Shown here piece by piece: positions 17,823-26,809 of a stretch of 39,247 nucleotides of DNA; position 1 is the first letter of the stretch, and the number at the start of each line of letters is the position of its first letter. A program made the translations under genes and the position numbers. Under the pieces are notes generated by a model. It searched no databases. It saw nothing but the letters and a program-made list of their open reading frames with translations, and was not told where the DNA came from. Location: contig JAHIUU010000003.1 in the NCBI GenBank assembly GCA_018817025.1, forward strand, positions 80,854 to 120,100. Reading direction: 5' to 3'. Origin of the DNA: Candidatus Babelota bacterium. Its GTDB lineage: Bacteria > Babelota > Babeliae > Babelales > JAHIUU01.

Positions 17823-18747
17823 TTTTGGTTTTTTGATAGAAGGTATAAAGTGTTTTTTCTAGGCCAGATTTGAGCGTGTGTGCTGGCGCCCAGCCCAGAA
17901 TATCTTTTGCTTGTTGGATATTTGCCTGCCAGTTTCCTAGTTCCCATGGTCTTGGTTGTGACTTGTTCCAGCGAATGTCCAGTTTTGTTTTGACGATTTT
18001 CTCGAATGTTTCGACAACCTGCTGGGTTGTATGCTGCGTACCTGTGCCAATATTAAAAATCGTCTCTTGATGAGGTCTTTTTTCTGCTATTGCTAGATAG
18101 CCGGAAGCTATATCTTTTACATAAATAAAATCACGAATGTTATTAGGTGAAGAGAGTGATATTGGCTTGTTTTTCAGATATCCATTGATAATTGTTGGAA
18201 TAAGCCTATGCGAAGGCTCAAAGTTGCCGTAGGCACAGAATGGCCTGGCAATATAGATTGGCAGCTTATGGAGTTTTGCTTCTTTTTGGCAGTATAGGGT
18301 TGTCGCAGCTTTTGAAATACTGTAATCGTCTTGAGGTTCAAGCATAAGGCTCTCTTTGAGTAACTCCTGTTTGTTGCCATACTCCGAGGCTGTCCCCGTG
18401 GCAATAAAGCAGTCAAAGCCAACGTTCTTGCAGGCTTCGAGCAGATTGACGGTTCCAAAAAAATTAACGTCAAAAAGTTTTTTTATTCCATCGTTAGCCG
18501 GCTTGACTCCTAGGGCGGCCAAGTGAAATATAACATCTGGTTTAATCGCACAAACTATCTGCGTAACTTTTTGTTGATCTGTAATGTTACATTCGATAAT
18601 GCCAATCTGGTCCCGTACACTTTCTAAGCGCCATAGATCTGGTTCTGGTTCGGTTAGCACAAGAACCTTTTTGTTTTTTTCTAACAAAACTCGTACAAGA
18701 TTAGCGCCTATAAACCCGTTACCACCGGTAATAAGATATTTTTTCAT
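17791..18747 (-). CDS. NAD-dependent sugar epimerase/reductase, possibly CDP-4-keto-sugar reductase
   Basis: About 318 residues from ATG 18747, which overlaps the preceding stop as ATGA; a longer frame start at 18816 runs back through a palindromic repeat and is not credible. It is an extended short-chain dehydrogenase: GGNGFIG (8-14), FHLAALG, TGTASEYG (117-124) and the catalytic pair in YSISK (Tyr142/Lys146). The later RPFCAYGNFEPSHRL and RDFIYVKDIASGYLAI segments fit sugar-nucleotide enzymes. With rfbF and rfbG just upstream, it may reduce or epimerise CDP-4-keto-6-deoxyglucose, in the manner of RfbJ-type enzymes. That substrate is inferred from position; a UDP- or GDP-sugar is possible. 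Confidence 0.72.
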   Translation of the reverse strand: MKKYLITGGNGFIGANLVRVLLEKNKKVLVLTEPEPDLWRLESVRDQIGIIECNITDQQKVTQIVCAIKPDVIFHLAALGVKPANDGIKKLFDVNFFGTVNLLEACKNVGFDCFIATGTASEYGNKQELLKESLMLEPQDDYSISKAATTLYCQKEAKLHKLPIYIARPFCAYGNFEPSHRLIPTIINGYLKNKPISLSSPNNIRDFIYVKDIASGYLAIAEKRPHQETIFNIGTGTQHTTQQVVETFEKIVKTKLDIRWNKSQPRPWELGNWQANIQQAKDILGWAPAHTLKSGLEKTLYTFYQKTKSVRYEPRSTP

Positions 18748-19775
18748 GATATATCTTTCGTTCGAATTCCTCGACCCCTCGATACATCCCCCTTCGCATA
18801 AAGCTTCGGGGGACACTCGGGGCGAACGGTGTTGGTGGGCTCTGTTTCTTTTTGTTGGAGTACCTCTGAAATAATATAGGGTGGGCGCCCCTTAATTTCC
18901 TGAAACATTCGTATCAAGTATTCACCAATAATACTCAGTGATAAAAGTTGTATTGTGCCAAAGACAAACATGACCATAAGTAGCGTTGGAAAGCCTCGTG
19001 GCATATTGGTATTAAAATAGAAATAGAGATAAATGCCAGCTGCTATGATTGTTAGAAGTGTCGCAATAATCGTTAGCTTAGAAATAAATTCGAGTGGTTT
19101 ATACGAGAAGTTAATAATCGCTTTTTTGAACCACGAAAAATTATCAAAGAATTTTATGCTGGTCTGCCCATGTAGACGGGCATCTCGAACGTATTCGACG
19201 CCCGTCTGCTTAAATCCTGCCCATGCTCGTAGGCCACGAATATAAATATCTTTTTCGGGCAATTTTTTGATAACATTAACAACTTTTCTGTCGAGCAAGC
19301 TAAAATCACCGGCGTCTACAGGTATTTTGAGATACGAGAACCATTTAAAGATCATATAAAAAAGTTTATAAAAGATTTTTCGAACAGGGGTTCCCCGTCT
19401 CTTCTTTCTGACTGCATAGACGACATCAAATCCGTCTTTCCATTTTTTTATTAATTTTGGTATAAGTTCAGGAGGATCTTGTAAGTCTCCCTCAATCAAA
19501 ATAACTGCGTCGCCGGTAGCATGCTGTAGCCCGGCAAAAAAGCTTGTTTGCGAGGTGCCAAAATTTCTCGACATAAACAGAGCTTTTACTCCAGGGTCAG
19601 CTGATACCAACTGTTCATAGACAGTTCTTGAGTTATCGATGCTTGCGTTGTCGACAAAGAGTAGCTCGTATGGGTAAGATGTCTGGTCGAACGCTTTTGT
19701 TACTCGTGTGTATAGTTCTGGAATGTTTTGTGCCTCGTTGTAACAGGCGATCACGATAGATATTTTTTGTACCAT
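18744..19775 (-). CDS. GT2 polyprenyl-phosphate-sugar synthase-like glycosyltransferase (GtrB/ArnC type)
   Basis: This 343-residue protein has the GT2 fold: SIVIACYNE (6-14), LFVDNASIDNS, FMSRNFG, then EGDLQDPPE with the metal-binding acidic residues. Two membrane helices near the C-terminus (about 230-255 and 268-290) and the IGEYLIRMFQEIKGRP segment match the DPM1/GtrB/ArnC group, which loads sugars onto undecaprenyl phosphate for use outside the membrane. Residues 315-343 are a Pro/Arg/Gly-rich tail encoded by a palindromic repeat (18759-18828), absent from the usual family length. The ATG overlaps the rfbG stop by 25 bases. The likely users of its product are the GT-C proteins at 22200-26809. 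Confidence 0.85.
   Translation of the reverse strand: MVQKISIVIACYNEAQNIPELYTRVTKAFDQTSYPYELLFVDNASIDNSRTVYEQLVSADPGVKALFMSRNFGTSQTSFFAGLQHATGDAVILIEGDLQDPPELIPKLIKKWKDGFDVVYAVRKKRRGTPVRKIFYKLFYMIFKWFSYLKIPVDAGDFSLLDRKVVNVIKKLPEKDIYIRGLRAWAGFKQTGVEYVRDARLHGQTSIKFFDNFSWFKKAIINFSYKPLEFISKLTIIATLLTIIAAGIYLYFYFNTNMPRGFPTLLMVMFVFGTIQLLSLSIIGEYLIRMFQEIKGRPPYIISEVLQQKETEPTNTVRPECPPKLYAKGDVSRGRGIRTKDIS
18759..18828 (-). repeat. Interspersed palindromic element, copy A
   Basis: This 70-base element is bounded by CGTTCG (18759-18764) and CGAACG (18823-18828). An inner TCCCCC/GGGGGA pair and a CCCC/GGGG pair allow a long imperfect hairpin. It shares CGTTCGAAT-x-CCTCGA, CCTCGATACA and CACTCGGG-x-CGAACGG with copy B at 33020-33087, in the same orientation. 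It lies inside the 3' end of the GT2 gene, encodes its last ~25 residues, and ends 12 bases before the ATG of the next gene. Confidence 0.75.
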
Positions 19776-20704
19776 TCTATTGTCTCTCTTAACCCCTCTT
19801 GTACCCCATATTTTGCCTTCCAGCCCAACAGTTTTTGTGCTTTAGCAGAACAAAGGTGCTGTTCGGGAATCTCGTTACTTGCTTGATTTTGAATGACTGG
19901 CTCGAGATGGTTTGCTCCCATGAGGGTTAGTATTTCATTAACTATTTCGATAACGTTGTACGGTTGGTCGGTACTAAAATTAAAACATTCGCCAACTATC
20001 GATTGATTGTCCATCTGTTCAGCGAGAGTAAGATACGCGTCAGCGACGTCTTTGACATAGATGTAGTCGCGAACAAATAAGCCATTTGATCTAATAATAG
20101 GTTGTTTATTTTGTAAGACGGAACGAATTGTTTCAGGAATAATTCTATTAAAATGCAGGTCCCCTCCACCAAAAAAATTACCACAGCGGGTGACACAAAC
20201 AGGAAATTTGTAGGTGTGAAAGTAAGATTGGGCGATTAAATCAGTACAGCTTTTTGAGACGTCGTATGGGTGTTGTCCTTGGAGGGGTGATTCTTCAGTG
20301 TATGGTAGTGTTTTTTGTGCACCGTACGCTTTGTCACTTGAGGCAACGATAACTCGTTTGACCCATGGTGCCTGCCGGCATGCTTCAAGTAGGTTCCAGG
20401 TTCCTTCGATGTTTGACTTAAATGTTGATATTGGCGACCTGTTAGCGATTTTTACAATAGCCTGAGCACCAAGATGAAATACCGTATCGATTTCAAATTC
20501 GTTTATTATTCTTTGTATTAAGTTAAAATCAAGAAGGTCGCCACTCGAGATCGTTACGTTTTGATCAAGATTATCGGTAAAAAATAAGGAGTCAGGAGTT
20601 TGGTCTCGTATTAGAACGTGAACACGAGCTTGTTTTTTCAGGAGGTCCTTAATGAGCCAGGGGCCGAGCAGGCCTGTGGCGCCGGTCACAAAAATGTTTT
20701 TCAT
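19751..20704 (-). CDS. rfbG: CDP-glucose 4,6-dehydratase-like sugar dehydratase
   Basis: About 317 residues from ATG 20704, which has GAGGAG eleven bases upstream; a longer frame to 20812 is only read-through of the rfbF 3' end. It has GATGLLG (8-14), FHLGAQAIV, the catalytic ASSDKAYG (121-128) with its S-D-K triad and the YDVSK pair Tyr147/Lys151. S-D-K instead of T-D-E is the mark of CDP-glucose 4,6-dehydratases, and TRCGNFFGGGDL is likewise typical. It would convert CDP-glucose made by the neighbouring rfbF to CDP-4-keto-6-deoxyglucose. It is a little shorter than the well-known enzymes (~357). RfbH, which would make a 3,6-dideoxy sugar, is not in the window. Confidence 0.85.
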   Translation of the reverse strand: MKNIFVTGATGLLGPWLIKDLLKKQARVHVLIRDQTPDSLFFTDNLDQNVTISSGDLLDFNLIQRIINEFEIDTVFHLGAQAIVKIANRSPISTFKSNIEGTWNLLEACRQAPWVKRVIVASSDKAYGAQKTLPYTEESPLQGQHPYDVSKSCTDLIAQSYFHTYKFPVCVTRCGNFFGGGDLHFNRIIPETIRSVLQNKQPIIRSNGLFVRDYIYVKDVADAYLTLAEQMDNQSIVGECFNFSTDQPYNVIEIVNEILTLMGANHLEPVIQNQASNEIPEQHLCSAKAQKLLGWKAKYGVQEGLRETIEWYKKYLS

Positions 20705-21503
20705 AGATTTTTTTCTCCTCTTGCCAGACCTTCCATGGGGCATCTTGTTTCCAGAGAGCCTCGAGTTTTTCGTGCTCTCTTTGTGTATCCATACACTGCC
20801 AAAAACCATCATGTTTGTAAATCATGAGCTGGTCATCTTTGGCTACTTCGCAGAGTGGGGCTTGTTCAAGAACGAGAGAGGGATTTGGTGAGAGGTATTT
20901 AAAAAACTCTTTTTCGAAAACGAAAAAACCGCCGTTAATCCAACCGTTCTGGTTGGTTTGTTTTTCAAGAAAAGAGGTCACTTGGTTTTTTTGTATTTCG
21001 AGGTTGCCAAAGCGAGATGGCGGGTTGACGCCGGTCAGAGTTGCGATTTTTCCGTGTGATTTATGAAACTGTATCAACTGCTCTATGTTGACGCTAGAAA
21101 GACCATCGCCATAGGTCAACAGGAACCGGTCAGTGTCGATATATCGAGCGACTCTGGCGACCCGGCCTCCAGTCATACAGTGTAGTCCTGTATCGACAAG
21201 TGTGATTTCCCAGTCGTCGTTATTTTTTTCATGTTCAGTAATCTTTCCTGTTTTGGTTTGTATCGTGACATCTATTCCTTCGAGACGATAGTTCAAAAAA
21301 TAATTTTTGATCAATTCACTTTTGTAGCCCAAACAGACAATAAACCGATGAAACCCATAATGAGCGTACAGCTTCATGATGTGCCATAAGATCGGCTTGC
21401 CGCCGATAGGAACCATTGGCTTAGGACGAAATTCGGTTTCTTCACGTAATCTTGTTCCTAGGCCACCGGCAAGAATAACGACAGGATAATTATATTTTTT
21501 CAC
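20649..21503 (-). CDS. rfbF: Glucose-1-phosphate cytidylyltransferase
   Basis: This enzyme forms CDP-glucose from glucose-1-phosphate and CTP. The N-terminus has the nucleotidyltransferase loop LAGGLGTRL (11-19) followed by REETEFRPKPMV and IGGKPILWHIMK, a block that distinguishes RfbF from dTDP- or UDP-glucose enzymes. YGDGLSSVN, NGGFFVFE and FWQCMDTQRE also fit. It is 284 residues long, some 25 more than usual; the surplus C-terminus is basic and lies in the 56-base overlap with rfbG. The start is GTG 21503 with GAGGA five bases upstream, overlapping the methyltransferase stop by 14 bases. Confidence 0.95.
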   Translation of the reverse strand: MKKYNYPVVILAGGLGTRLREETEFRPKPMVPIGGKPILWHIMKLYAHYGFHRFIVCLGYKSELIKNYFLNYRLEGIDVTIQTKTGKITEHEKNNDDWEITLVDTGLHCMTGGRVARVARYIDTDRFLLTYGDGLSSVNIEQLIQFHKSHGKIATLTGVNPPSRFGNLEIQKNQVTSFLEKQTNQNGWINGGFFVFEKEFFKYLSPNPSLVLEQAPLCEVAKDDQLMIYKHDGFWQCMDTQREHEKLEALWKQDAPWKVWQEEKKIYEKHFCDRRHRPARPLAH

Positions 21504-22194
21504 GAGGGTCCTCTTTTTTAACTATAGACGCGTATAAGGCCCCTAGGGGGAGCCAGGTGAGATATTTTTCAAGAGCTCGCAATTTTTTTAAAAAAGCAGG
21601 AAAAAAACAGTAATAGATGGTTTTTGTCTCTCCTGCTTGAGACAAAAGTTTTTTTGCACTTCGTGTAGAAATCATGGTTGCATTTTTGTCTATAGGGCAG
21701 CGCCTAAATGTTATTTGTGTCAGTGGATTGTATGGGTTGAGCTCGAATAAGACGAAGCGCCCACCTGGCCTGAGTACACGCATAATTTGCGAATAAAAAC
21801 ATTCGTGCTCCTGTTGGTCAATATGATGAAAAACCCCTGCGGCATAGACCAGATCAAACGTATTTGTTTGATAATCTATTTTATTTTCTTTTAATTGAGA
21901 GAACGTAATTTTGGGATATTGTTTGGTTGCTCGCTCGATACTTAAATGCGATGGGTCAGTACCAAAGATTTTTGCTTTAACGAACTGTTTTTGTACGTAG
22001 CTTGTCATGGCACCGTCGCCACAACCAAAGTCTAAAATCGAAATATTTTTATTGTGTAAGCTTGGAAACCAAGAGTAAAGTTTTTGAGCCTTGTATTGAG
22101 CGAAGAAGTCGCTCGTTTCTCCCGAGATAGAAAGCGTTTTATTGAGGTTTTTACGATAATTTTTTATATATTGGTCGAATTCGTTTTTGTTCAT
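21490..22194 (-). CDS. Class I SAM-dependent methyltransferase
   Basis: This 234-residue single-domain methyltransferase has motif I SILDFGCGDGAM (52-63), an acidic strand-2 end in FGTDPSHLSIERA, then FDLVYAAGVFHHI and MRVLRPGGRFVLFELNP, the usual Methyltransf_11 order. ATG 22194 follows the preceding stop by five bases, and the 3' end overlaps rfbF by 14. It sits at the head of the CDP-sugar genes, so C- or O-methylation of that deoxy sugar is possible, but position is the only evidence. It is unlike the other two methyltransferases of the locus in domain layout. Confidence 0.8.
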   Translation of the reverse strand: MNKNEFDQYIKNYRKNLNKTLSISGETSDFFAQYKAQKLYSWFPSLHNKNISILDFGCGDGAMTSYVQKQFVKAKIFGTDPSHLSIERATKQYPKITFSQLKENKIDYQTNTFDLVYAAGVFHHIDQQEHECFYSQIMRVLRPGGRFVLFELNPYNPLTQITFRRCPIDKNATMISTRSAKKLLSQAGETKTIYYCFFPAFLKKLRALEKYLTWLPLGALYASIVKKEDPREKI

Positions 22195-22199
22195 AGAAT

Positions 22200-24065
22200 T
22201 TATTTTATGTGTGAAGAGTCAAGCACTTTATATTTCTGGTTAATCGGGTCAAAAGCGACAATAAAAGTATTTGGAATGATCCATTTCTTGTCAAAAACAA
22301 ACGAGACATCGGTAACATATTTTTTATTGACACTTTCATGAATAAAAAACTTGCCCATCGAGAACTCATGCCATTGGTTTTCTTCAAAAAAGTCTGGTGC
22401 GAGTACATACGCCCGTTCTTCTTCTGACCACACTATAGGTTGATATGAATGAAACGACCAGCCGAAGTTTTTTTTATCTTGAGAAGTAAAGCGATATCCC
22501 GTCGGTATTGGATTGATCGTGTAGCTGTAACCAGAAATCTTGCAGCCATATTGGGGACCGGCGATTTTTGAGATAACGATATGGGCAGCTCTGAGCTCAA
22601 AGTTATTTGAGGCGACTTGGAGCAGTTGTTCTAGATCTGCTTCATCGAGCGTGCTTATGAAAATAAAGTGACTTTTCTTTGGGAACTTATTTTCTTTAAA
22701 AAAATCGATGTAGCACTTTTGTACTTTATGGGGGGAGGGATTTTTTATCCGTTGTATTATATTAAATCGAAACCCGTGAATTAGTGAGAGTATCGATAGT
22801 ATAAAAAAAACGTATACGATCGATTTTGTGAAAAACGTTTTCGTCTTTTCTTTTGCGATAAAGTATACCCCCAATAGTATGACAAAAATCAAATATGGAT
22901 AGGTAGTGTTCATGTATCTTGGGGCGGGGTATACCAAAATGCATGGCCATATGAAAAGGGGGAGTCCTGTTGCGAAAAAGAGGGCAAGCGTTTTGTGCTT
23001 GCGATATGCGATGATGAGAAGTGCCAGCAAGACTACGATCACAAATATAAGTATGATTTTTTCTTGTATGTTAAGAATTGTTTGTGCCCATTCAAAAAAC
23101 TTACTTTGCAAAACAGATAGCTTGTTGCAAGATTCTTGCATGATAGGATCTATTGCTTGTTTAGCAGCTTTGGTTGCATGTGTGGCGATCGTGCTTGTAC
23201 CATGGGGTTGTACAGGTGCTGTTTGGGATGTTGCGCTTACAGAAAAAAGCTTTGTCAAAAATGGAAATCGTATAAGTATGTTTCGTGCGGTTCGGAGCAA
23301 GCTCGCAAAGCCAAACACATACAAACGCATACCAATATAGATTGTTGTCGCAAGAAAAAATATCCAGGTTTTTGATAAAGCTTTGAGTATTCTAGAAATA
23401 AAAGAGTTTGTTTTATTTGTGGATAAAAGAAATATCCCTAAAAAAGCCCATGGAGCAAGAAATATATGCGTTTCTCGCGAGAGCAGCGAGAAGAGAAACG
23501 ACAGCCCAGAGAGATAGAATAGAGGCTGAGAGTGAAACGAGACTTTTCTCTTAAGAATGGGCAGGTAGAGTAGAATTGCGATAATAAGGAAGAAAAGAGT
23601 AAGAGAGTGCTGTAAGGTGCATATCCAGGTTAGCCAGGTTGTGCTTGGGTAAAATGCGAAAAGAAGTGCGCCAATGGCCGAGAATGAGAGCGGAAGCCAG
23701 TTGCAAAAAAGTATGAAAAGCAGGAGTGCGTTAGCTGCGTGAAAGAATGCTTGTAATAGGTGGAATGCAAAAATGTTTGTGCCAAATAGGTGATGCGTTA
23801 TAGAGAAGAAGACCTGTTCCATTGGTCGCAAGAAGCCTGAAAGAACATTTGGCGTTGGCAGGTTGTAGTTATACGTGCTTGCGTAGTTACGCATATCTTC
23901 AGAGAAAACTCGACAGAAACTGGACAGATCGATTATGAGCCCGTTTAGGATGACGCCAAGGTCATCGACATACCAGCCATGTCCCATGATTGCGAGTGTG
24001 AATGATATGAATACAAAAGTAAAAATAGCAGTGCCTAAAAGAATTTTTTTATCCTTGTTTTTCAC
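22200..24065 (-). CDS. Polytopic membrane protein, GT-C/PMT-like
   Basis: About 621 residues from GTG 24065, which has AAAGGA seven bases upstream; the longer ATG start at 24113 lies inside the upstream gene and lacks a ribosome site. About 11-12 membrane helices fill the first ~430 residues. A VDD pair in the first outer loop (GWYVDDLGVI) sits where GT-C glycosyltransferases keep their catalytic acid. The last ~190 residues form a soluble outside domain ending at TAA 22200 without a recognised motif (blocks such as ISTLDEADLEQLLQ, YTINPIPTGYRF). It is probably a periplasmic-face sugar transferase using a polyprenyl-phosphate donor, or an unknown glycan-processing membrane protein. It follows two other GT-C-like genes. 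Confidence 0.6.
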   Translation of the reverse strand: MKNKDKKILLGTAIFTFVFISFTLAIMGHGWYVDDLGVILNGLIIDLSSFCRVFSEDMRNYASTYNYNLPTPNVLSGFLRPMEQVFFSITHHLFGTNIFAFHLLQAFFHAANALLLFILFCNWLPLSFSAIGALLFAFYPSTTWLTWICTLQHSLTLFFLIIAILLYLPILKRKVSFHSQPLFYLSGLSFLFSLLSRETHIFLAPWAFLGIFLLSTNKTNSFISRILKALSKTWIFFLATTIYIGMRLYVFGFASLLRTARNILIRFPFLTKLFSVSATSQTAPVQPHGTSTIATHATKAAKQAIDPIMQESCNKLSVLQSKFFEWAQTILNIQEKIILIFVIVVLLALLIIAYRKHKTLALFFATGLPLFIWPCILVYPAPRYMNTTYPYLIFVILLGVYFIAKEKTKTFFTKSIVYVFFILSILSLIHGFRFNIIQRIKNPSPHKVQKCYIDFFKENKFPKKSHFIFISTLDEADLEQLLQVASNNFELRAAHIVISKIAGPQYGCKISGYSYTINPIPTGYRFTSQDKKNFGWSFHSYQPIVWSEEERAYVLAPDFFEENQWHEFSMGKFFIHESVNKKYVTDVSFVFDKKWIIPNTFIVAFDPINQKYKVLDSSHIK

Positions 24066-25422
24066 GACAGGTTCCTTTGTGAAGAAACAGTACCGATATT
24101 CCAAGACTAGCAAGTGTTATAAGTAAAAATTCAAACATAGTTCGATAGCGTGCGCAGCCATCAAAGCCGGTAACCAGAGAGAAATAAAAAATATAAGATG
24201 TAAAGAAAGAGAGAAGAAACCATTTTTCTTTAATAAGAAGCCAAAGTAATGCAAATAAGACAAGTATATATCTTAGTATGTTCCAGATAGTTTCAAGAAA
24301 ACTTGTCGCTTTAATTATAGTGCTATCGGTTCCCTGGGTAATATAGTGATATATTTTATTAGGGAAAGAGCCCTTGTTATAAAAGAATGAGACGTCGCCA
24401 CCCTTTGTTTTGTTTTCAACTAACACTTTGAGGTTGGTTGAATAAAGCCCTGCGTACGTTTTTATCATTTCTCGAATCCAGGTTTTTATGAATAGAGACG
24501 GATTTTCTCGTGCGCTTTTCCAAAATGCTTGCCCAAGCCTGTCCCAGCTCTCTGATTGCAGCGGGTTGCCTGTTATCATAGAGGTACGGCTCTGTTTTTC
24601 TTGCGAAAAAATTTTGTTTCTGTGGGAAGTGGTTTCAGGAGTTTGTTGATCAGTTGCAACTTTGCTCCAAAACCACACATAAAGGTTGTAGTTGCCAAGC
24701 GCCCCAAAGTTAGCGATCCCGTAAGTAAGATAGTTATAGAGCTGGTAGCTCTTGACTGGGACAAAGAAACAGCTTGTGAAAAGCGCGAGAAAAAACGCTT
24801 TTTTTATAGCAGAAAACCGTTTTAGAGTGAAAACAAATGGGATAAGTATGAGTAGTAATGGGAGAAAGTAATAGAGTGCTGCCGGCTTGATTAGGCTTGA
24901 GCTTCCCAGCGCCAGGCCGGCCAGGCCTAATGAATATTTTTTTTTTGTTTTTATAAAGTATGAAAAACGTTCGAAAAAGAGCATGAGAAAGAACGCGAGA
25001 AGAGCTTCTGCCAGGATAAATTGTGCAAATGTGATATAACCTATATTCAAACAAAAAAATGCGTGCGCTATAAGTGCTGTCGTGTTACCAAACAGGTGTC
25101 TTGTTGCAAAAAAGAGTATAAGCGCAGAGAGAAGTGTTAGAAGAATTTGAGCCCATATTAAAAAAATGTCCTGCGTTCCAAACGTTTTGTAGATTATTCC
25201 CATGAATAAGGGATAGCCGAGGGGCTGTTGAACAAGTGGTGGCGTTTTTGTATGTACAGGAGCTAAAGAACCGGTTTTATAAAACAATAGAGCTTTTTCT
25301 TCGTAGCCACCGGAATCGAGATCTCGATGTGGCTTTTCTGTAGAAACATTAAGGTATAGTGCTAATGATATAAGAAGAAAGATGCTTGAAAAAAACGTAA
25401 TAATAAAAACTTTTTTATTCAC
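24049..25422 (-). CDS. GT39/ArnT-like membrane glycosyltransferase
   Basis: About 457 residues from GTG 25422, four bases after the upstream stop; an ATG at 25488 would add 22 polar residues encoded within the neighbour, so I prefer the GTG, though neither has a clear ribosome site. After a first membrane helix comes HRDLDSGGYEEKALLFY, the acidic first outer loop typical of PMT_2/ArnT-family GT-C enzymes, then PPLVQQPLGYPLFMGIIY and about ten further helices. A periplasmic loop rich in polar residues lies between about 260 and 370. Such enzymes move a sugar from undecaprenyl phosphate onto lipid A, glycan or protein outside the membrane. The acceptor is unknown. It overlaps the next gene by 17 bases. 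Confidence 0.7.
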   Translation of the reverse strand: MNKKVFIITFFSSIFLLISLALYLNVSTEKPHRDLDSGGYEEKALLFYKTGSLAPVHTKTPPLVQQPLGYPLFMGIIYKTFGTQDIFLIWAQILLTLLSALILFFATRHLFGNTTALIAHAFFCLNIGYITFAQFILAEALLAFFLMLFFERFSYFIKTKKKYSLGLAGLALGSSSLIKPAALYYFLPLLLILIPFVFTLKRFSAIKKAFFLALFTSCFFVPVKSYQLYNYLTYGIANFGALGNYNLYVWFWSKVATDQQTPETTSHRNKIFSQEKQSRTSMITGNPLQSESWDRLGQAFWKSARENPSLFIKTWIREMIKTYAGLYSTNLKVLVENKTKGGDVSFFYNKGSFPNKIYHYITQGTDSTIIKATSFLETIWNILRYILVLFALLWLLIKEKWFLLSFFTSYIFYFSLVTGFDGCARYRTMFEFLLITLASLGISVLFLHKGTCREKQG

Positions 25423-25426
25423 AATT

Positions 25427-26809
25427 TTATTTTCTAATAAGTATGTCGTTATATTGATCTGATTTTTTGTAATATTTTTCGATAACATGGTTTTTATTTT
25501 TATCGATGCATTGGGCTGGTATTTTAGTAATGCTCAAAATGCCAATCACTTTTGGGCGTTTTTCTTCGATTTTTTCATAAACATTGTAGTTGTACGGTTT
25601 TATTTTTTGAAAGCTTGGGATAGAAAATAGGATTCCGATCCAAAGAAAGTCGATATCTTTTCTAAACAGGTTGAATCCCTCAAAGCCTATTTCACTGTCG
25701 AGGACATAATCGTTTTTATCTGTTATCGACAGGATATAATTGATCTTTTCGATTTGTTCTGATACGGGCGAAAGCATAACTCTGCGAATATAGTTGGTAA
25801 AAGTTGGTGGTATCGAGACGAGTAGTATCATTGGAATGAGCCAGTTTTTATGTTGTTTTGTAATGTGATACAAACCATACGCTGCGATGATTGTCGCAAA
25901 GGGAAGCGCTGGGACAAGATACTGTGGGTAGGAGTAGGGGACAAGATAAAATACTCCTGTTAGAACAGACGTAAGAAAAAGAATAGACCAGAGTTTTGGT
26001 TTTTTTATTGAGAAATATAAGCCCATAAAAAACATGAACCACCAGGGAATATTCGTTAGAAATGCAAATTGTATAGTCGGAAAAGCTGGTGCCCAACCAA
26101 CCATATGCTTGTTAAAGAGCCAGGCGCAATTGATGTAGTCGATCAGTGAGTTGGTGTAGAGCAGATACGTAAGATAACAGCTTGGCAAGATGAGAAATGT
26201 AGCACCGTAAACGAGAATTTCTCGAAAAACGATCTTTTTCTGCCACCGCTGATAGAGGATGACAAGCCCAAAGAAAAAAATAAGAAAAATGGCTTTCTGA
26301 AGAAATAAAAAAGAGGCGCTAAGTAGGATGGTGCTTAAGATGAGAGCAAGCGGTTTTTTTGATTCGAGATAGACAAACCAAACGGCGACCGCAAGCATGC
26401 TGCACAGTATCATGGGGGTATCAGGACGAATATCAATTATTTTTGTAGCGATTATTGGCAGGCTATAAAGCATGATTGTGCTTAGGAGCCCAACGGTTTT
26501 ATTGGTGATTGTTTTGGCGAGCAGATATGTTGCATACCCAATTCCCAACGTCATAAGAAACATCATAATTCTCATGACATAAATAATACGGGTCGTTTCG
26601 CCAAAGAGTTTTATTACCGGTGCCAGTAGATAGTACAAAAATGGATTATGGTTTTGAAAGAAGTCTTTGTAGATTTGTCCGTCGAACAGTATTTTCCAGG
26701 CGGTGTGTATAGCTTCGAGTTCGTCGTTATCAAGGCGTCTAAAGAGCGCATAAAAGAAAAGCACAACAATGAGTATTCCAAGAGAAAAATATAATCCTGT
26801 TTTTTTCAC
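25427..26809 (-). CDS. GT39-type membrane glycosyltransferase
   Basis: This 460-residue protein has a first helix (4-23), then RRLDNDELEAIHTAW with the acidic residues expected in the first outer loop of a GT-C enzyme, followed by FFQNHNPFLYYLLAP, a block often seen in GT39 proteins. About ten more hydrophobic helices and a C-terminal soluble tail of ~110 residues (from about 350) complete it. It starts at GTG 26809, sharing one base with the asparagine synthase stop (TAGTG), so translation probably depends on re-initiation. It probably uses a polyprenyl-phosphate sugar made by the GT2 at 28657-29610. The acceptor is unknown. Confidence 0.75.
   Translation of the reverse strand: MKKTGLYFSLGILIVVLFFYALFRRLDNDELEAIHTAWKILFDGQIYKDFFQNHNPFLYYLLAPVIKLFGETTRIIYVMRIMMFLMTLGIGYATYLLAKTITNKTVGLLSTIMLYSLPIIATKIIDIRPDTPMILCSMLAVAVWFVYLESKKPLALILSTILLSASFLFLQKAIFLIFFFGLVILYQRWQKKIVFREILVYGATFLILPSCYLTYLLYTNSLIDYINCAWLFNKHMVGWAPAFPTIQFAFLTNIPWWFMFFMGLYFSIKKPKLWSILFLTSVLTGVFYLVPYSYPQYLVPALPFATIIAAYGLYHITKQHKNWLIPMILLVSIPPTFTNYIRRVMLSPVSEQIEKINYILSITDKNDYVLDSEIGFEGFNLFRKDIDFLWIGILFSIPSFQKIKPYNYNVYEKIEEKRPKVIGILSITKIPAQCIDKNKNHVIEKYYKKSDQYNDILIRK

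Noticed and set aside
18748-18816. Extended N-terminus of the reductase gene starting at 18816
   Set aside because: It consists of palindromic element A in another frame; the ATGA overlap at 18747 and the Rossmann motif right after it fix the start.
20705-20812. Longer start for the CDP-glucose dehydratase
   Set aside because: The added residues are basic read-through of the rfbF 3' end; ATG 20704 has GAGGAG upstream and begins at the Rossmann strand.
22906-23340. Plus-strand open frame of 144 codons
   Set aside because: It is antisense to a clear polytopic membrane protein; there is no ribosome site and no protein-like pattern beyond the mirror of hydrophobic codons.
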